A DNA stretch of 64,000 nt from Parvibaculum indicum (GCF_011762095.1 NZ_JAASQO010000013.1:40731-104730); one strand, 5' to 3'; counted from the first letter of the stretch, positions 1 through 8,973 are shown. Notes: generated from the sequence alone by a model not told the origin. Numbers and translations: made by a program.

Positions 1-2393
1 GCAAAGTAAGCAACATCGTGCTCTTTGCTGTCCTCAGCGAGACCGTCACCTAACGTCTCGATTTCGTCGATGATAAGCTTACAGCGACTGGTTACTGCCA
101 GTGGGTCTTTCGAGGAACTCATCTCGTCGAGACGCTCGCGCGCCTGCCGCCGAAACTGCTCCTTGAGCACGATCGAGCGCTCTGCATTGGCGCGGTGTCG
201 GGCGACCTCAGCCTGTGTGTGAATGATGGAGCCCGATCTCGGGGAAAGCTCACGAGCACGGCGGGCAAGATCTTCAGCTTCTATAAGCGATCCATGCTTG
301 TGGTGCATTTCAAAGATCGCCCAGTGCTGAAGAATATGCGCATTCTCCGGGACAGCGGTGACCGCAGCCCGATAAAGCGCCCGGCCAGCCTCGACGCTCG
401 ACAGGTCCTCGCTCAGCTTGCGCCCGCGTACGATGTCTTGGAGCACTTGGCTGTCGGTTGAATAGCCAGGATCCAGACCGTTAATGATGCGGGTGAGTTG
501 AGCGACCTTCTCCTCGTCCGTTGGGCAAGCTCCCCTGAACACGAACTGCGCAACGCGCGAGTGGCGCGCGCGATACTGGAAATCGCCGGTGTAAGGGTCA
601 CGCAACGTCATCACGACATTCTGCAAAGGGTCGAAGAAATCACGCTGGTAGTCTTCGAATCGGATACCGGAGATGCGCGAGATCGTTCCAGCACGGACTG
701 GCACGGCGAACTGATTCATGGTTGCAATGTCTAAGTAGAGGCGCTGCGCCTGCCCTGGAACGATGCGCTGATATTCCTCTAAAACGATCTCCTCGAACCG
801 CTTGCCTTGGGTCGCCTCATGCAGGGCCACAAGCAGTTGGCGCTCGGCTCGCTGTTGGAAGGCCTCAACCTGCTCGGCTCTCGTCATCGTGGCCAAGAGC
901 CCAAGAGACTGATGGCGGGTGAGAAGATCCAGGAGGCGCTCGATCTCCCCCATGGACAAGTTTGCGACGCGCAGCTCAATCGGTGCAAAGGGCTTCAGGG
1001 GGTCAGCATAGACATTCCAGTCGGTATCGCGCTCGGCAGCGATCACGGTCAGCGGCATCTTGCGAGATTTCGCGAGTCGGAGGACGGCGGCAACACGATC
1101 AGCATGGAGGGCGACACGATCGACGAAAAGGAAAATCCGGCGTCCAGTTAGTTCGTGCAACTCGACCAGACGCTCGCCTATAAGCGCCCCGCCCGGCTCG
1201 AACCAAAGCGCCAGCGCGCCACAAATGGTGGCCGCATCCCATGCCGCACGCTTAAGGGCGATGGTCTTTCCAGCTCCACCCGGCCCGCGTAGCAGAAAAA
1301 AGCGCAGGTCCGTGGAATCGGGCTTTTCGTCCGTAACGGCCTTAAGCACGAGATCGCCAGTCAGACGTCGCTCGACATCGAGCCGCTGCACGATCGCGCC
1401 CCAGCCAGTGTCAAAGCCTTCGTAGAACTTCCTGGCATCCTGGGGCGGGTGCGGCAGATCCTGGTGCAGAAAGGTGAAGTCCCGCTCCAGTGCAGCCTTA
1501 AGCTGCGGTGTCTCAAAGGAATTGATCCGATAGAGCTTGCGGATCGGCAGCTCCTTCACATCGGCCGTTACCGCAAGCGAGCGAAACAGTGGGTCAACCG
1601 CTCTATCAAGCGCTTCCATGAATTCACCGAAGCGGGCGTTGATGACGGTGACGTTCATGCTCGACCAGTAGGTGATCTCGGGCTCCGGGAGGTTTGGAAC
1701 GACGAGATAGTATCGAGGTCGAGTACCTAGTCCGACGAAGCGATGAACGAGCTTGCGAATGTGTCCATCCGCCATCCTGTAACCACAGAAAACGATTGGG
1801 CTCTCTCGAGCACGGTCTTCCAGACGACCGAAGAGGCGGGTGCGTCCATTGGCGTAGCGGTCATAATGCTCGTGGGAGAGAATTGGCGGCAGCGCCGGAT
1901 CGTGTAGCTGATCGAGGCATCCGTGAAGCTTCAGAAATTCCACACCGCGAGTCGCGGCCTGCATCCGCTCCTCGACCGGCTCGGTATCCCGAACGAATGT
2001 GACAAGGTTCTGCACACGATTAGGCGTCGCCGCATAACCCCGCTCAACGAGCAGGTCGTAGTTGGTGGTAGCGATCGTCCGCCAGCGAAACGTTGGTAGG
2101 AGCTTGTGGGCGTCCGATGGCTCGTAGCTCGCCAAAAGGGTACGCAGATATTCGAAGACGACGCCGTTCCCATGTGCTTGCAAAGCCATTTCCGCAACGG
2201 ACATCAGGTCGTAGCCGCCCATCTCGGTGCCGAAGAACTGCTTTGCTAAGGATGCCCGGAGAGAGTCGCCGGAGGGAGCTCCTGCCTCCATAGACGCGCC
2301 AGCCCCCAAAAACATGATCACCCGCTGCTGCTGCATCGAAGCAACCAGGGCGTCGGGAATACCGACGGAATTGCGCGAACGTCTTGCAGCCAT
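1..2393 (-). CDS. SIR2-STAND protein, probable anti-phage NADase sensor (C-terminus outside window)
   Basis: I translated this minus-strand frame by hand. It is open for about 797 codons from an ATG at 2393 to the window edge, so the C-terminus is missing. Residues 25-260 look like a SIR2 domain: GAGAS at about 30-34, TTNYD at 109-113 and KLHG at 155-158, so the Asn and His used by NAD-cleaving SIR2 enzymes are present. A P-loop follows (GPGGAGKT, about 370-377) with a weak Walker B (IFLFVD, about 420), as in STAND ATPases. The part after about residue 600 is helical and repeat-like, possibly TPR. This order (effector, STAND NTPase, sensor repeats) is that of SIR2-STAND and Avs-type defence proteins, which deplete NAD on infection. 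A GAGG lies 12-15 bases before the ATG; an in-frame GTG at 2411 is an alternative start. It runs the same way as tniQ and may be transposon cargo. Domain calls are firm; the defence role is inferred. Confidence 0.8.
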   Translation of the reverse strand, partial: MAARRSRNSVGIPDALVASMQQQRVIMFLGAGASMEAGAPSGDSLRASLAKQFFGTEMGGYDLMSVAEMALQAHGNGVVFEYLRTLLASYEPSDAHKLLPTFRWRTIATTNYDLLVERGYAATPNRVQNLVTFVRDTEPVEERMQAATRGVEFLKLHGCLDQLHDPALPPILSHEHYDRYANGRTRLFGRLEDRARESPIVFCGYRMADGHIRKLVHRFVGLGTRPRYYLVVPNLPEPEITYWSSMNVTVINARFGEFMEALDRAVDPLFRSLAVTADVKELPIRKLYRINSFETPQLKAALERDFTFLHQDLPHPPQDARKFYEGFDTGWGAIVQRLDVERRLTGDLVLKAVTDEKPDSTDLRFFLLRGPGGAGKTIALKRAAWDAATICGALALWFEPGGALIGERLVELHELTGRRIFLFVDRVALHADRVAAVLRLAKSRKMPLTVIAAERDTDWNVYADPLKPFAPIELRVANLSMGEIERLLDLLTRHQSLGLLATMTRAEQVEAFQQRAERQLLVALHEATQGKRFEEIVLEEYQRIVPGQAQRLYLDIATMNQFAVPVRAGTISRISGIRFEDYQRDFFDPLQNVVMTLRDPYTGDFQYRARHSRVAQFVFRGACPTDEEKVAQLTRIINGLDPGYSTDSQVLQDIVRGRKLSEDLSSVEAGRALYRAAVTAVPENAHILQHWAIFEMHHKHGSLIEAEDLARRARELSPRSGSIIHTQAEVARHRANAERSIVLKEQFRRQARERLDEMSSSKDPLAVTSRCKLIIDEIETLGDGLAEDSKEHDVAYF

Positions 2394-2462
2394 TGTCGCA
2401 GGCCTCAGCACTTTGAATGTTGCCAGCCGTCGCCTTTTCTCGGCATGAGTCGGCCCTTTCGA

Positions 2463-3641
2463 TTAGGGGACCATGCAGAGCGCATCTTTTGCAAGGCAAG
2501 GTTGCCGGTATCCCGACCCTCTTGGTAATAGTGCACGTTCGGCCAACACCTGCTCAATAAGGGAGTTGAGCGTCCGACGCTGCGTGCGCGAATCCTGCCC
2601 CTGTACGGCACGCCATTCCGCACTGGCCAGGATAGATTGGGCGAGCGTCAGATAGTCCGAATCCGATCGGCCGAGGGTCTTCGCGCGCGAAGAAACCGCC
2701 ATCGGCACGGACCGCTCTTTGACCTGCCGGGGCGGCTCCTCGGTCCAAGCCACCATCTGGTCGAGAGAGAAGGACAGGTGACCCAGCCTCATCGAGGAGC
2801 TGCCAAGGTCCAGCAACGCTGCGACGCCCAGCAGCGTCACCATGCGCCAGCCGATCGGCGCCGTTGCCAGCGGCTCGGCGGGATCGACCCGCGCCTGTGC
2901 CGTCGGTGTCAGACGAAGATCCGGCACAACATCTGCCACGAACGGTGTGCGACGGCCGGTGCGCGGGCGCGGCGGATTCCATAGCAGCCGGGCGACATGG
3001 AGCATCCGATCCCGAACCGCAGACTGATCGTTGATCGCTGCCGCCACCAGCGTCGATACGGCGGCAAATAGGTCCGCGGAACCGCCGCGCCGCTCCTGGG
3101 GCATCGTTCGGGCGATGCTACCGCATCGGACACAGGCCAGCCGAGCTGCCGCCTCATGAACAACGAAGCGAGAACCGGAGCTGTCGAGACAGTGAGGACA
3201 GGCTTCGTCGAGAACGCGATGATGGCGCTCGCAGACCACAGTCTCGACCAGGGCCCAAGTCCGGCGGATATGATGGTCACGGCAAGCGGCGGCATCATCA
3301 TCAAGACAGGCCAAGCAGACCGGCCGCCGGAAAGCGCCGGCCACTCTCCCCTCCCCCCAGACATACCAGCTGCGCGACCGTGGCCGCGAGGAGAGCGCGA
3401 GGGCCCGCACGCGCTCTTCCGGAAGACGGCACGACGCCGCCCACGCCTGCACCATCGCGGCCGAGGGTGCGAAGTCCCGCTCGGTGAATCCGGCACAGCG
3501 GTCGTCCCGGAGGACGCCAAGCCACCTGGAAAGGTCGTCGGGGATGAAGTTATAGCGGCATGCGACGCGACCTTGCCAAGACGACAGCAGCTCATCGCCT
3601 TCCGGGCGGGGCGCAAGCGGGAGCTCGCGCCGTATGGTCAT
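2463..3641 (-). CDS. tniQ: TniQ family transposition protein
   Basis: This 392-residue protein starts with MTIRRELPLAP, and its ATG overlaps the tniB stop codon (ATGA), which fixes the start; the longer upstream frame is not needed. TniQ/TnsD-type proteins help choose the target or assemble the transposition complex. The N-terminal half carries the usual zinc-ribbon pattern: CLAC, then CERHH, then CPHC and CVRC. The C-terminal part, about residues 250-392, has no recognised motif and may bind DNA or protein. It is the last gene of the tniABQ operon, with the SIR2-STAND start codon 70 bases downstream on the same strand. The size is typical of TniQ in Tn5053-like elements and shorter than TnsD. 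Confidence 0.88.
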   Translation of the reverse strand: MTIRRELPLAPRPEGDELLSSWQGRVACRYNFIPDDLSRWLGVLRDDRCAGFTERDFAPSAAMVQAWAASCRLPEERVRALALSSRPRSRSWYVWGEGRVAGAFRRPVCLACLDDDAAACRDHHIRRTWALVETVVCERHHRVLDEACPHCLDSSGSRFVVHEAAARLACVRCGSIARTMPQERRGGSADLFAAVSTLVAAAINDQSAVRDRMLHVARLLWNPPRPRTGRRTPFVADVVPDLRLTPTAQARVDPAEPLATAPIGWRMVTLLGVAALLDLGSSSMRLGHLSFSLDQMVAWTEEPPRQVKERSVPMAVSSRAKTLGRSDSDYLTLAQSILASAEWRAVQGQDSRTQRRTLNSLIEQVLAERALLPRGSGYRQPCLAKDALCMVP

Positions 3642-4555
3642 CTGCCGGCCCGCGGCTGAAGGCGCGCCTCGACCTTGCGCGTCATCGCGACGAGCGGCAG
3701 CACCAATTCCTCGGTCTGGAAGCTGTCCATGGTGATGCATTCGGCGCCGGAGCGGATCGCCTCGACCGCAACCGTCTCGATCAGGCGGAAGATCCGCACC
3801 GTGACGCCATCGGTGAGATCGAGCACGCGCGAACGGATCGCCGGCGCCGCCAGGTTCGAGGGCCGGCGCAGCGGCAGTATCGTCGCCAGGCTCGCCAACA
3901 ACTGCGCGAGGCGGGCGTCATTCTTCCAGTGCCGCAGGTGGAGGGCCTCGAATCGCTCTGCCAGCTGCGGATCGGTCAACAGCGCCTGGCGCGCGAGGTC
4001 CGTCCCCGCGCAAACCAGAGGAATCCTGAGATCGTTAGCCAGAAACCGGATGGCGTTCAGAAAAATCCGCTGTTGCCGGAAGCTTCCGGCGAGCATGGCG
4101 TGGATCTCATCGATGATCAGCATGCGGGCGCCCATGCTGCGCAGCAGCCGGCGGCAGACCTCCTTCTGCCGGTGGGTCGCCCCGTCTGCAGGCCCGGGCG
4201 CCCCGAGCGCCGTGAGCAGCTCGCTGTAGATGTCCCGTTCGATCGGCTCGGCCGGCATCTGCATAGCGACGACCGGCATGGAGGTCACGCCCGTGCCCTG
4301 GTCGAAACTGGCGGGATGGTCGCGCAGGAACTTGCGGATGATCTTGGTCTTGCCCATGCCGGTGTCGCCATAGATCAGCAGGCACGGCATGCGGTCGCGT
4401 GGCGGATATACCAGAAGGTCCTCGAGACGTCCGAGCGCGGCCCGTGCCTGATCGAGGTCGAGCCACCGATCCGCTCGGATCCAGGCGATCCGCTCCGCAT
4501 CCGTCAGAGTGGCCTGGTGGCGGTATGCCGGCAGAAGATGGGCGTAGTCGGTCAT
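3638..4555 (-). CDS. tniB: TniB family AAA+ ATPase of transposition
   Basis: TniB is the ATP-dependent partner of the transposase, equivalent to TnsC or MuB, and marks target DNA. The 305-residue protein has a Walker A GDTGMGKT at residues 63-70 and a Walker B MLIIDE at 145-150, followed by a sensor region. The start is MTDYAHLLP at 4555, whose ATG overlaps the tniA stop codon; another ATG two codons upstream is possible. The stop overlaps the tniQ start in the same way, so the three genes are translationally coupled. The length matches the family. The call is firm. Confidence 0.92.
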   Translation of the reverse strand: MTDYAHLLPAYRHQATLTDAERIAWIRADRWLDLDQARAALGRLEDLLVYPPRDRMPCLLIYGDTGMGKTKIIRKFLRDHPASFDQGTGVTSMPVVAMQMPAEPIERDIYSELLTALGAPGPADGATHRQKEVCRRLLRSMGARMLIIDEIHAMLAGSFRQQRIFLNAIRFLANDLRIPLVCAGTDLARQALLTDPQLAERFEALHLRHWKNDARLAQLLASLATILPLRRPSNLAAPAIRSRVLDLTDGVTVRIFRLIETVAVEAIRSGAECITMDSFQTEELVLPLVAMTRKVEARLQPRAGR

Positions 4556-6195
4556 GACCATTCCTCGACCGCAAGAACGGACAGCGTCTCCGGCTCTTCC
4601 TTCGGGCCAGGCGTGACGCCCTCCGCCGCGGCGCCCTGATCTGCGGCGCTGAGCGATCTCGTCCGCCGCGCGACCTGACGGCGTGCGGATTTCGTGATCG
4701 ATGCAGAGGTCTCCAGAAGCTCGCGCTGGGCCTCGACCGTGTCGAAGATCAGTTGCTCGTCGGTGAGCCGCACACCGCGCTGCCGCAAGGCCGCCTGGGC
4801 CAGCCGATGCTCGCCGAGCGTGATGCGGGGGCGACGCAGATCGGCATACCGGATCGGCCAATGGGCGCCGTCGGGGCCCTCGACGAACACGCAGGACAGG
4901 TCGCGGGGATCGTATTTGACCCGCAGCTGTCGGTCGAGCCGGCCTGCCCAGGGGCTCAGAACGTCATCCCAGTAGCGCAGGCCGAAGATGTGCACGCCAT
5001 CCCGACGGATGCTGCGCTCCTCGAACGGCAGGAAGTCGTAGAAGAACTGCTGATCATCATGCGGGTGCCGGAACGGCGCGCGGCGACGATCGAGAGCCTC
5101 CCGCCAGGCGGCATTCGGAGGCATATGCAGGCTGCTGTGGACCTCGTTGTGGTAGCGGCCAACGATTTCGAGCGTCAGCCAGCGTTCGAGCTCCTCGATC
5201 GTCATGACGGCGTGACGCTCGGGATCGTAGTCGCCGCGCTCTGCAGTTGAACTGAACGTGGTACCGGGGAGCATATGGACCGCTCCCATCATGGTGCCGA
5301 TCAGCCGCTCGATGTGGCCGCCATAGTGCGGAGTTGCCACCGGCCGGTGGACCAGCGAGATGCCGTACTCGGCAGCTCCACGGGCCAGCGCCCGGGCGCG
5401 GAACTCGCGCGCATTGTCAACGTGGATGATGTCCGGCAGGCCCGACACAGGCCAATCGAGCTCGATGCCGCGCGCCAGGAGCCACTCCGCCTTCGGCATC
5501 ACCGCATGATGTATGGCTAGGGCGACCGATGCCGACGAGGGCGCCTCGAGGCTCAGATAAAAGCCCACCACGATGCGGCTTGCCACGTCGATCGCGAGCG
5601 TCAGCCATGGCCGCTGGATCGGCAGGCGGTAGATCGTGTCCACCACGAAGAGATCGACGCGCGTGTGATCGATCTGGACGATCTGCAGCGCGTGATCGGC
5701 ACGGTATTCCTCCGGAACCGGTCTGAGCCGATCTCTGGCGGCCTTGTTGCCTTCACGCTGGCGAACAAGCTTGAAGCGATCGATCTGCTCGACACGGGCT
5801 CGAACGGCTTTCCAGGACGGAATGTCCAGCCCGCGTTCACGACAAAGATGCCGGATGTGGTCATGAAGCGTGCTGACGGACGCCTTTTGCCGGGTGAGAT
5901 ACTTGTCGCGGATCGCCTCCTCGATGGCCGCCTCGACCTCGACGGCGAGGCGCCGGGCTCCTTTCTTTGGGCCAGGCCGCGCCGCAGCGAGCGAACTCGT
6001 CACCGGCGTGTTGCGGTATTGTTCGATCAGCGCGTAAAGCCGGCTCCGGCGCAATCCGAGGATACGGCACGCCGTCGCCACGTCGACAGGCGACAATTGT
6101 CCTGCGTTGATCAGTGGCTGGATGACCGCCTCTCGGGCGACCGCGACCTGCCATCTGGCGTCATCGATCGCGTGCTTGTCTTGGTCGCGCGGCAC
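4552..6195 (-). CDS. tniA: TniA DDE transposase (Mu/TnsB type)
   Basis: This 547-residue integrase-core transposase would bind the end repeats and carry out strand transfer. The catalytic triad is visible: D176 in QIDHT, D260 in HVDNAREF and E296 in GGHIERLIG. A helix-turn-helix-like N-terminus (about 30-60) precedes it, and a beta-barrel C-terminal region follows. It is the first gene of the tni operon. The intergenic side (6196-6286) holds the repeat array that should be its binding site. The end composition matches Tn5053/Tn7-like elements rather than IS21 or IS481. No disruption is seen, so the protein is probably active. Confidence 0.93.
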   Translation of the reverse strand: MPRDQDKHAIDDARWQVAVAREAVIQPLINAGQLSPVDVATACRILGLRRSRLYALIEQYRNTPVTSSLAAARPGPKKGARRLAVEVEAAIEEAIRDKYLTRQKASVSTLHDHIRHLCRERGLDIPSWKAVRARVEQIDRFKLVRQREGNKAARDRLRPVPEEYRADHALQIVQIDHTRVDLFVVDTIYRLPIQRPWLTLAIDVASRIVVGFYLSLEAPSSASVALAIHHAVMPKAEWLLARGIELDWPVSGLPDIIHVDNAREFRARALARGAAEYGISLVHRPVATPHYGGHIERLIGTMMGAVHMLPGTTFSSTAERGDYDPERHAVMTIEELERWLTLEIVGRYHNEVHSSLHMPPNAAWREALDRRRAPFRHPHDDQQFFYDFLPFEERSIRRDGVHIFGLRYWDDVLSPWAGRLDRQLRVKYDPRDLSCVFVEGPDGAHWPIRYADLRRPRITLGEHRLAQAALRQRGVRLTDEQLIFDTVEAQRELLETSASITKSARRQVARRTRSLSAADQGAAAEGVTPGPKEEPETLSVLAVEEWS

Positions 6196-6226
6196 GTGTC
6201 GACCTCCGCACTCGCCTTGATCCAGT

Positions 6227-6286
6227 GATCAGGGCTAAGATTCCAACGAACAAGGCTGAATCCACCGAATTAGGGTGAGCCGAACA
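6227..6286. repeat. Three imperfect ~20-bp repeats forming the tniA-side transposon end
   Basis: On the plus strand three related units follow each other: GATCAGGGCTAAGATTCC (6227-6244), CGAACAAGGCTGAATCC (6247-6263) and CGAATTAGGGTGAGCC (6266-6281), with their GG[C/G]T cores 21 and 19 bases apart. The array ends in ACA at 6284-6286, that is, TGT at the outer tip of the element when read from the minus strand. Repeated 19-22-bp transposase sites and terminal TGT/ACA are characteristic of Tn7/Tn5053-type ends. Confidence 0.68.
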
Positions 6287-6325
6287 TGTTAAAAATCAAT
6301 CAAATGGAATCCGGGGAAAAAAGCA

Positions 6326-7537
6326 GTGCGACAGGCCCGAATCGTCGATCAAAATACCGAAAATCGTACTCAGCTCGGCTCTGCTCGATCACAGGAAACA
6401 CCACCGGGTGTCGACCAGACCGCGCCGATCGCCGACGACCTGCCCGACATCATCGATGTCGTCCTGGAGATGGGCCGTGTGCCGGAAGAGCCACCGGCGG
6501 AAGCCGCAGCCCCTTCCCCTCCCCTTCCGGTCGTTTCGACCCCGCGCTTGCCGGCGCATCTCGACGCGCTCGCCGACCGCGCGCGCGATTATGTCGAGGC
6601 GGCGAGCTCTGCCAATACCCGCCGCGCCTACACCTCGGACTGGAAGCAGTTCGCGAGCTGGTGCCGTCGGCAGGGCGTCGAGATGTTTCCGCCCGATCCT
6701 CAGGTGGTCGGCCTCTACATCACGGCCTGCGCCTCGGGGAAGGCGACCGGCGACAAGAAGCCCAATTCCGTGTCGACGATCGAGCGTCGGCTCTCCGCGC
6801 TGACGTGGAACTATACGCAGCGTGGCCAGCCACTCGATAGGAAGGACCGTCATATCGCCACCGTCATGGCCGGCATCCGCAACAAGCACGCCGCCCCACC
6901 CCGGCATAAGGAAGCGGTTTTGCCCGAGGACCTGATCGGCATGCTGGAAACGCTCGACCGCGGCTCTCTACGCGGCTTGCGCGACCGCGCCATGCTTTTG
7001 CTTGGCTTTGCCGGCGGCCTGCGCCGCTCGGAGGTTGTCGGCCTCGACTGCGGCCGCGACCAGACCGAGGACTCTTCCGGCTGGGTGGAGATCCTCGAAA
7101 AGGGCATGCTGTTGCGCCTGCGCGGCAAGACCGGCTGGCGCGAGGTAGAAGTCGGGCGCGGCTCAGCTGACGCCACCTGCCCGGTCGTAACCCTCGAGCT
7201 TTGGCTGAAAATGGCGAAGATTGCCCGCGGTCCCCTATTTCGGCGCGTGACGAGCGAAGGCAAGAATGTCGGCCCCGACCGCCTGAACGACAAGCAGGTC
7301 GCCCGATTGGTCAAACGGGCCGCTCTGGCCGCCGGCGTCAGGGGCGATCTGACGGAGGGCGAGCGTGAGGAGAAATTCGCCGGGCATTCGCTGCGCGCCG
7401 GCCTCGCGTCCTCGGCCGAGGTCGACGAACGCTATGTCCAGAAGCAGCTTGGGCACGCCTCCGCCGAAATGACTCGAAGATACCAACGCCGCCGCGACCG
7501 GTTCCGGGTCAACCTGACCAAGGCTGCCGGGCTGTAA
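6326..7537 (+). CDS. Tyrosine recombinase / phage-type integrase
   Basis: This 403-residue site-specific recombinase starts at GTG 6326. The core-binding SAM-like domain (about 95-190) is followed by the catalytic domain with the full set of residues: R in GGLRRSE (about 232), HSLR (about 353-356), LGH (about 375) and the nucleophile Tyr in MTRRYQ (about 385). The first 85 residues are proline-rich and low-complexity, unlike XerC/D. It lies 40 bases beyond the transposon end and 28 bases from the repC stop, on the opposite strand to both. It may resolve plasmid multimers, or integrate a neighbouring element; the sequence does not decide which. Confidence 0.88.
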   Translation: MRQARIVDQNTENRTQLGSARSQETPPGVDQTAPIADDLPDIIDVVLEMGRVPEEPPAEAAAPSPPLPVVSTPRLPAHLDALADRARDYVEAASSANTRRAYTSDWKQFASWCRRQGVEMFPPDPQVVGLYITACASGKATGDKKPNSVSTIERRLSALTWNYTQRGQPLDRKDRHIATVMAGIRNKHAAPPRHKEAVLPEDLIGMLETLDRGSLRGLRDRAMLLLGFAGGLRRSEVVGLDCGRDQTEDSSGWVEILEKGMLLRLRGKTGWREVEVGRGSADATCPVVTLELWLKMAKIARGPLFRRVTSEGKNVGPDRLNDKQVARLVKRAALAAGVRGDLTEGEREEKFAGHSLRAGLASSAEVDERYVQKQLGHASAEMTRRYQRRRDRFRVNLTKAAGL

Positions 7538-7565
7538 CAGCGAATCCTGCGCTCCGGCGATCATT

Positions 7566-8903
7566 CTAACGCCGCCATTTCGGATCGCGCAGAGACCTGA
7601 TGAGCTCAGGCGATGCTCCGGCCTGTTTGCGCTCCCCTCCCCCGGCCGGGAACAAATCGGACCCGTCCAGGCGCGCGGCATCGCCAGCTCCGGGCTTTTT
7701 CCCATCGAGTTTGGCGCGCAGCAGCGCCATAATCATCGGCCAGGTCGAGAATTTGCCTTCCCGGGCCCGGTCCGTCAGGCTGCGCAGGTAGCCGCCGGCG
7801 CTATTGATCTGGTCTGCGCGCTGATAAATCGCTGCCAGGGTAATCCCGGCCTGCCGCTCTCCAAGGACATCGCGGGCCTCGCGCCAGGCGCTAGGGCTGA
7901 TCCCCAGCATCGGCCGGGCAAGTTCCGCCGCGGCCAAGAAGTCCCGCCAGTGGCGGATATCACCGCCCTGGACGAGCTCGCGCAGGTTCGAGCAAGCGTC
8001 CAACACGATTCCCAATGGCAAATCCCGCCTCGGCATGCTCCGTAGCTTGTCGTTTTCCGCAGCGTTGCCACCCGCTTCTACCTCTTCTCGATTGCCATTT
8101 TCAGATTCAGAATAGGAGTCTGGATTTGAATTCTGTATGTGGCGACCGGAATGGGACTCATTGGCGTCCATATTCTGGGAATCTGCAAATGATTCCAGCA
8201 CGTCACGGATATCCCTCCAGAGCGCCTCAAGCTCCTCGCAGATGCTTTCGACCAGCTGGCGAGGCGCAGAACGTGGTAAACGACTCATTACCTCCTGATA
8301 GCTCTGCTGCACCCTTCCCCAATTGCCCGGCACCCCTTCCTCGATGCCCGTGTCGATCAGCTTGACGATATCCCGGCGCAGGAGTGTCAGACGCTCCTTG
8401 GCAACGCGGAAAGCGCGCTTCTCGGCCTGCACGGCTTCCGCCAGGTCCTTGAACTCCGCCGCGCGTGCGACGATCGGTGAGAGATCGAAGCCGAAGGCCT
8501 GCTCGATCTGGCCTCCCCGCCCCTTCCTAGCGTATCGCTTACCGTTCGGACTATCCCGCCGAATGATTAGCCCGCACTCGACGAGCACGCCAAGATGCCG
8601 GCGAAGGGTTGTTGGCGGCATGCCGTTGGCGCGGGCCATCAGCTGCTCGTTCGACGGCCATACGACGATGTCGGCGTCGCCGGTAAGCGCCGTCTCCTGA
8701 TGGAACGACAGAAGGGCATTCAGGATCGCAAGGGCGCGATCCGTCGCTCCGACGAGATCCCGGGCCTCGCGGATGTGTTGAAAGGTCTGCCATTTATGGA
8801 CGACGGCGTCTTTCGGCGCCGTGCGTGCCTTCACTTGGCTTGCAATTTGGCCAAGTGTCATCGTTCGCCGCCCAAAGGGCGTCGTCGCGACATACGTCTC
8901 CAT
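7566..8903 (-). CDS. repC: RepC plasmid replication initiator
   Basis: RepC initiates replication of repABC plasmids from an origin within its own gene. The 445-residue protein opens with METYVATTPFGRR, and the winged-helix region contains the family-typical NEQLMARANGM and TTLRRHLGVLVECGLI (about 110-160). A variable, polar, AT-rich central stretch (about 235-285) precedes the conserved C-terminal domain. AAGGA lies close before the ATG. It is the last gene of repA-repB-repC; 162 bases separate it from repB, where the antisense RNA lies. The length is slightly above the usual 400-440. Confidence 0.95.
   Translation of the reverse strand: METYVATTPFGRRTMTLGQIASQVKARTAPKDAVVHKWQTFQHIREARDLVGATDRALAILNALLSFHQETALTGDADIVVWPSNEQLMARANGMPPTTLRRHLGVLVECGLIIRRDSPNGKRYARKGRGGQIEQAFGFDLSPIVARAAEFKDLAEAVQAEKRAFRVAKERLTLLRRDIVKLIDTGIEEGVPGNWGRVQQSYQEVMSRLPRSAPRQLVESICEELEALWRDIRDVLESFADSQNMDANESHSGRHIQNSNPDSYSESENGNREEVEAGGNAAENDKLRSMPRRDLPLGIVLDACSNLRELVQGGDIRHWRDFLAAAELARPMLGISPSAWREARDVLGERQAGITLAAIYQRADQINSAGGYLRSLTDRAREGKFSTWPMIMALLRAKLDGKKPGAGDAARLDGSDLFPAGGGERKQAGASPELIRSLRDPKWRR
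8085..8195. other. AT-rich segment inside repC, candidate replication origin (oriV)
   Basis: Within repC this stretch drops clearly in GC compared with its surroundings (for example TGGATTTGAATTCTGTATG). In characterised repABC plasmids the origin lies in an AT-rich block inside repC at about this position. The assignment rests on composition and family knowledge; no initiator sites were identified. Confidence 0.5.
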
Positions 8904-8973
8904 TTTCCTTCACCTATCGCTAGGCAAAAGAAGCCAGCTCGCCGAAAACGGCGTTCGATCCCGCAAGGGACTC

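Larger units (their letters stand above)
2418..6286 (-). mobile_element. Tn5053/Tn7-like transposition module (tniA-tniB-tniQ)
   Basis: Three overlapping minus-strand genes encode a DDE transposase (TniA), an AAA+ target regulator (TniB) and a TniQ zinc protein, the core set of Tn5053/Tn402 and Tn7-like elements. No resolvase gene or tnsA is visible. The tniA-side end is well supported: read on the minus strand from 6286 it starts TGTTCGGC and holds three repeats about 20 bases apart. The other end is uncertain. A weaker match starting TGTTGCCA at 2418 contains GAGTCGGCCC and would make a compact 3.9-kb element, but the flanking 5 bases do not match. Alternatively the true end lies left of the window and the SIR2-STAND gene is cargo, the usual place for cargo beyond tniQ. 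Confidence 0.6.
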
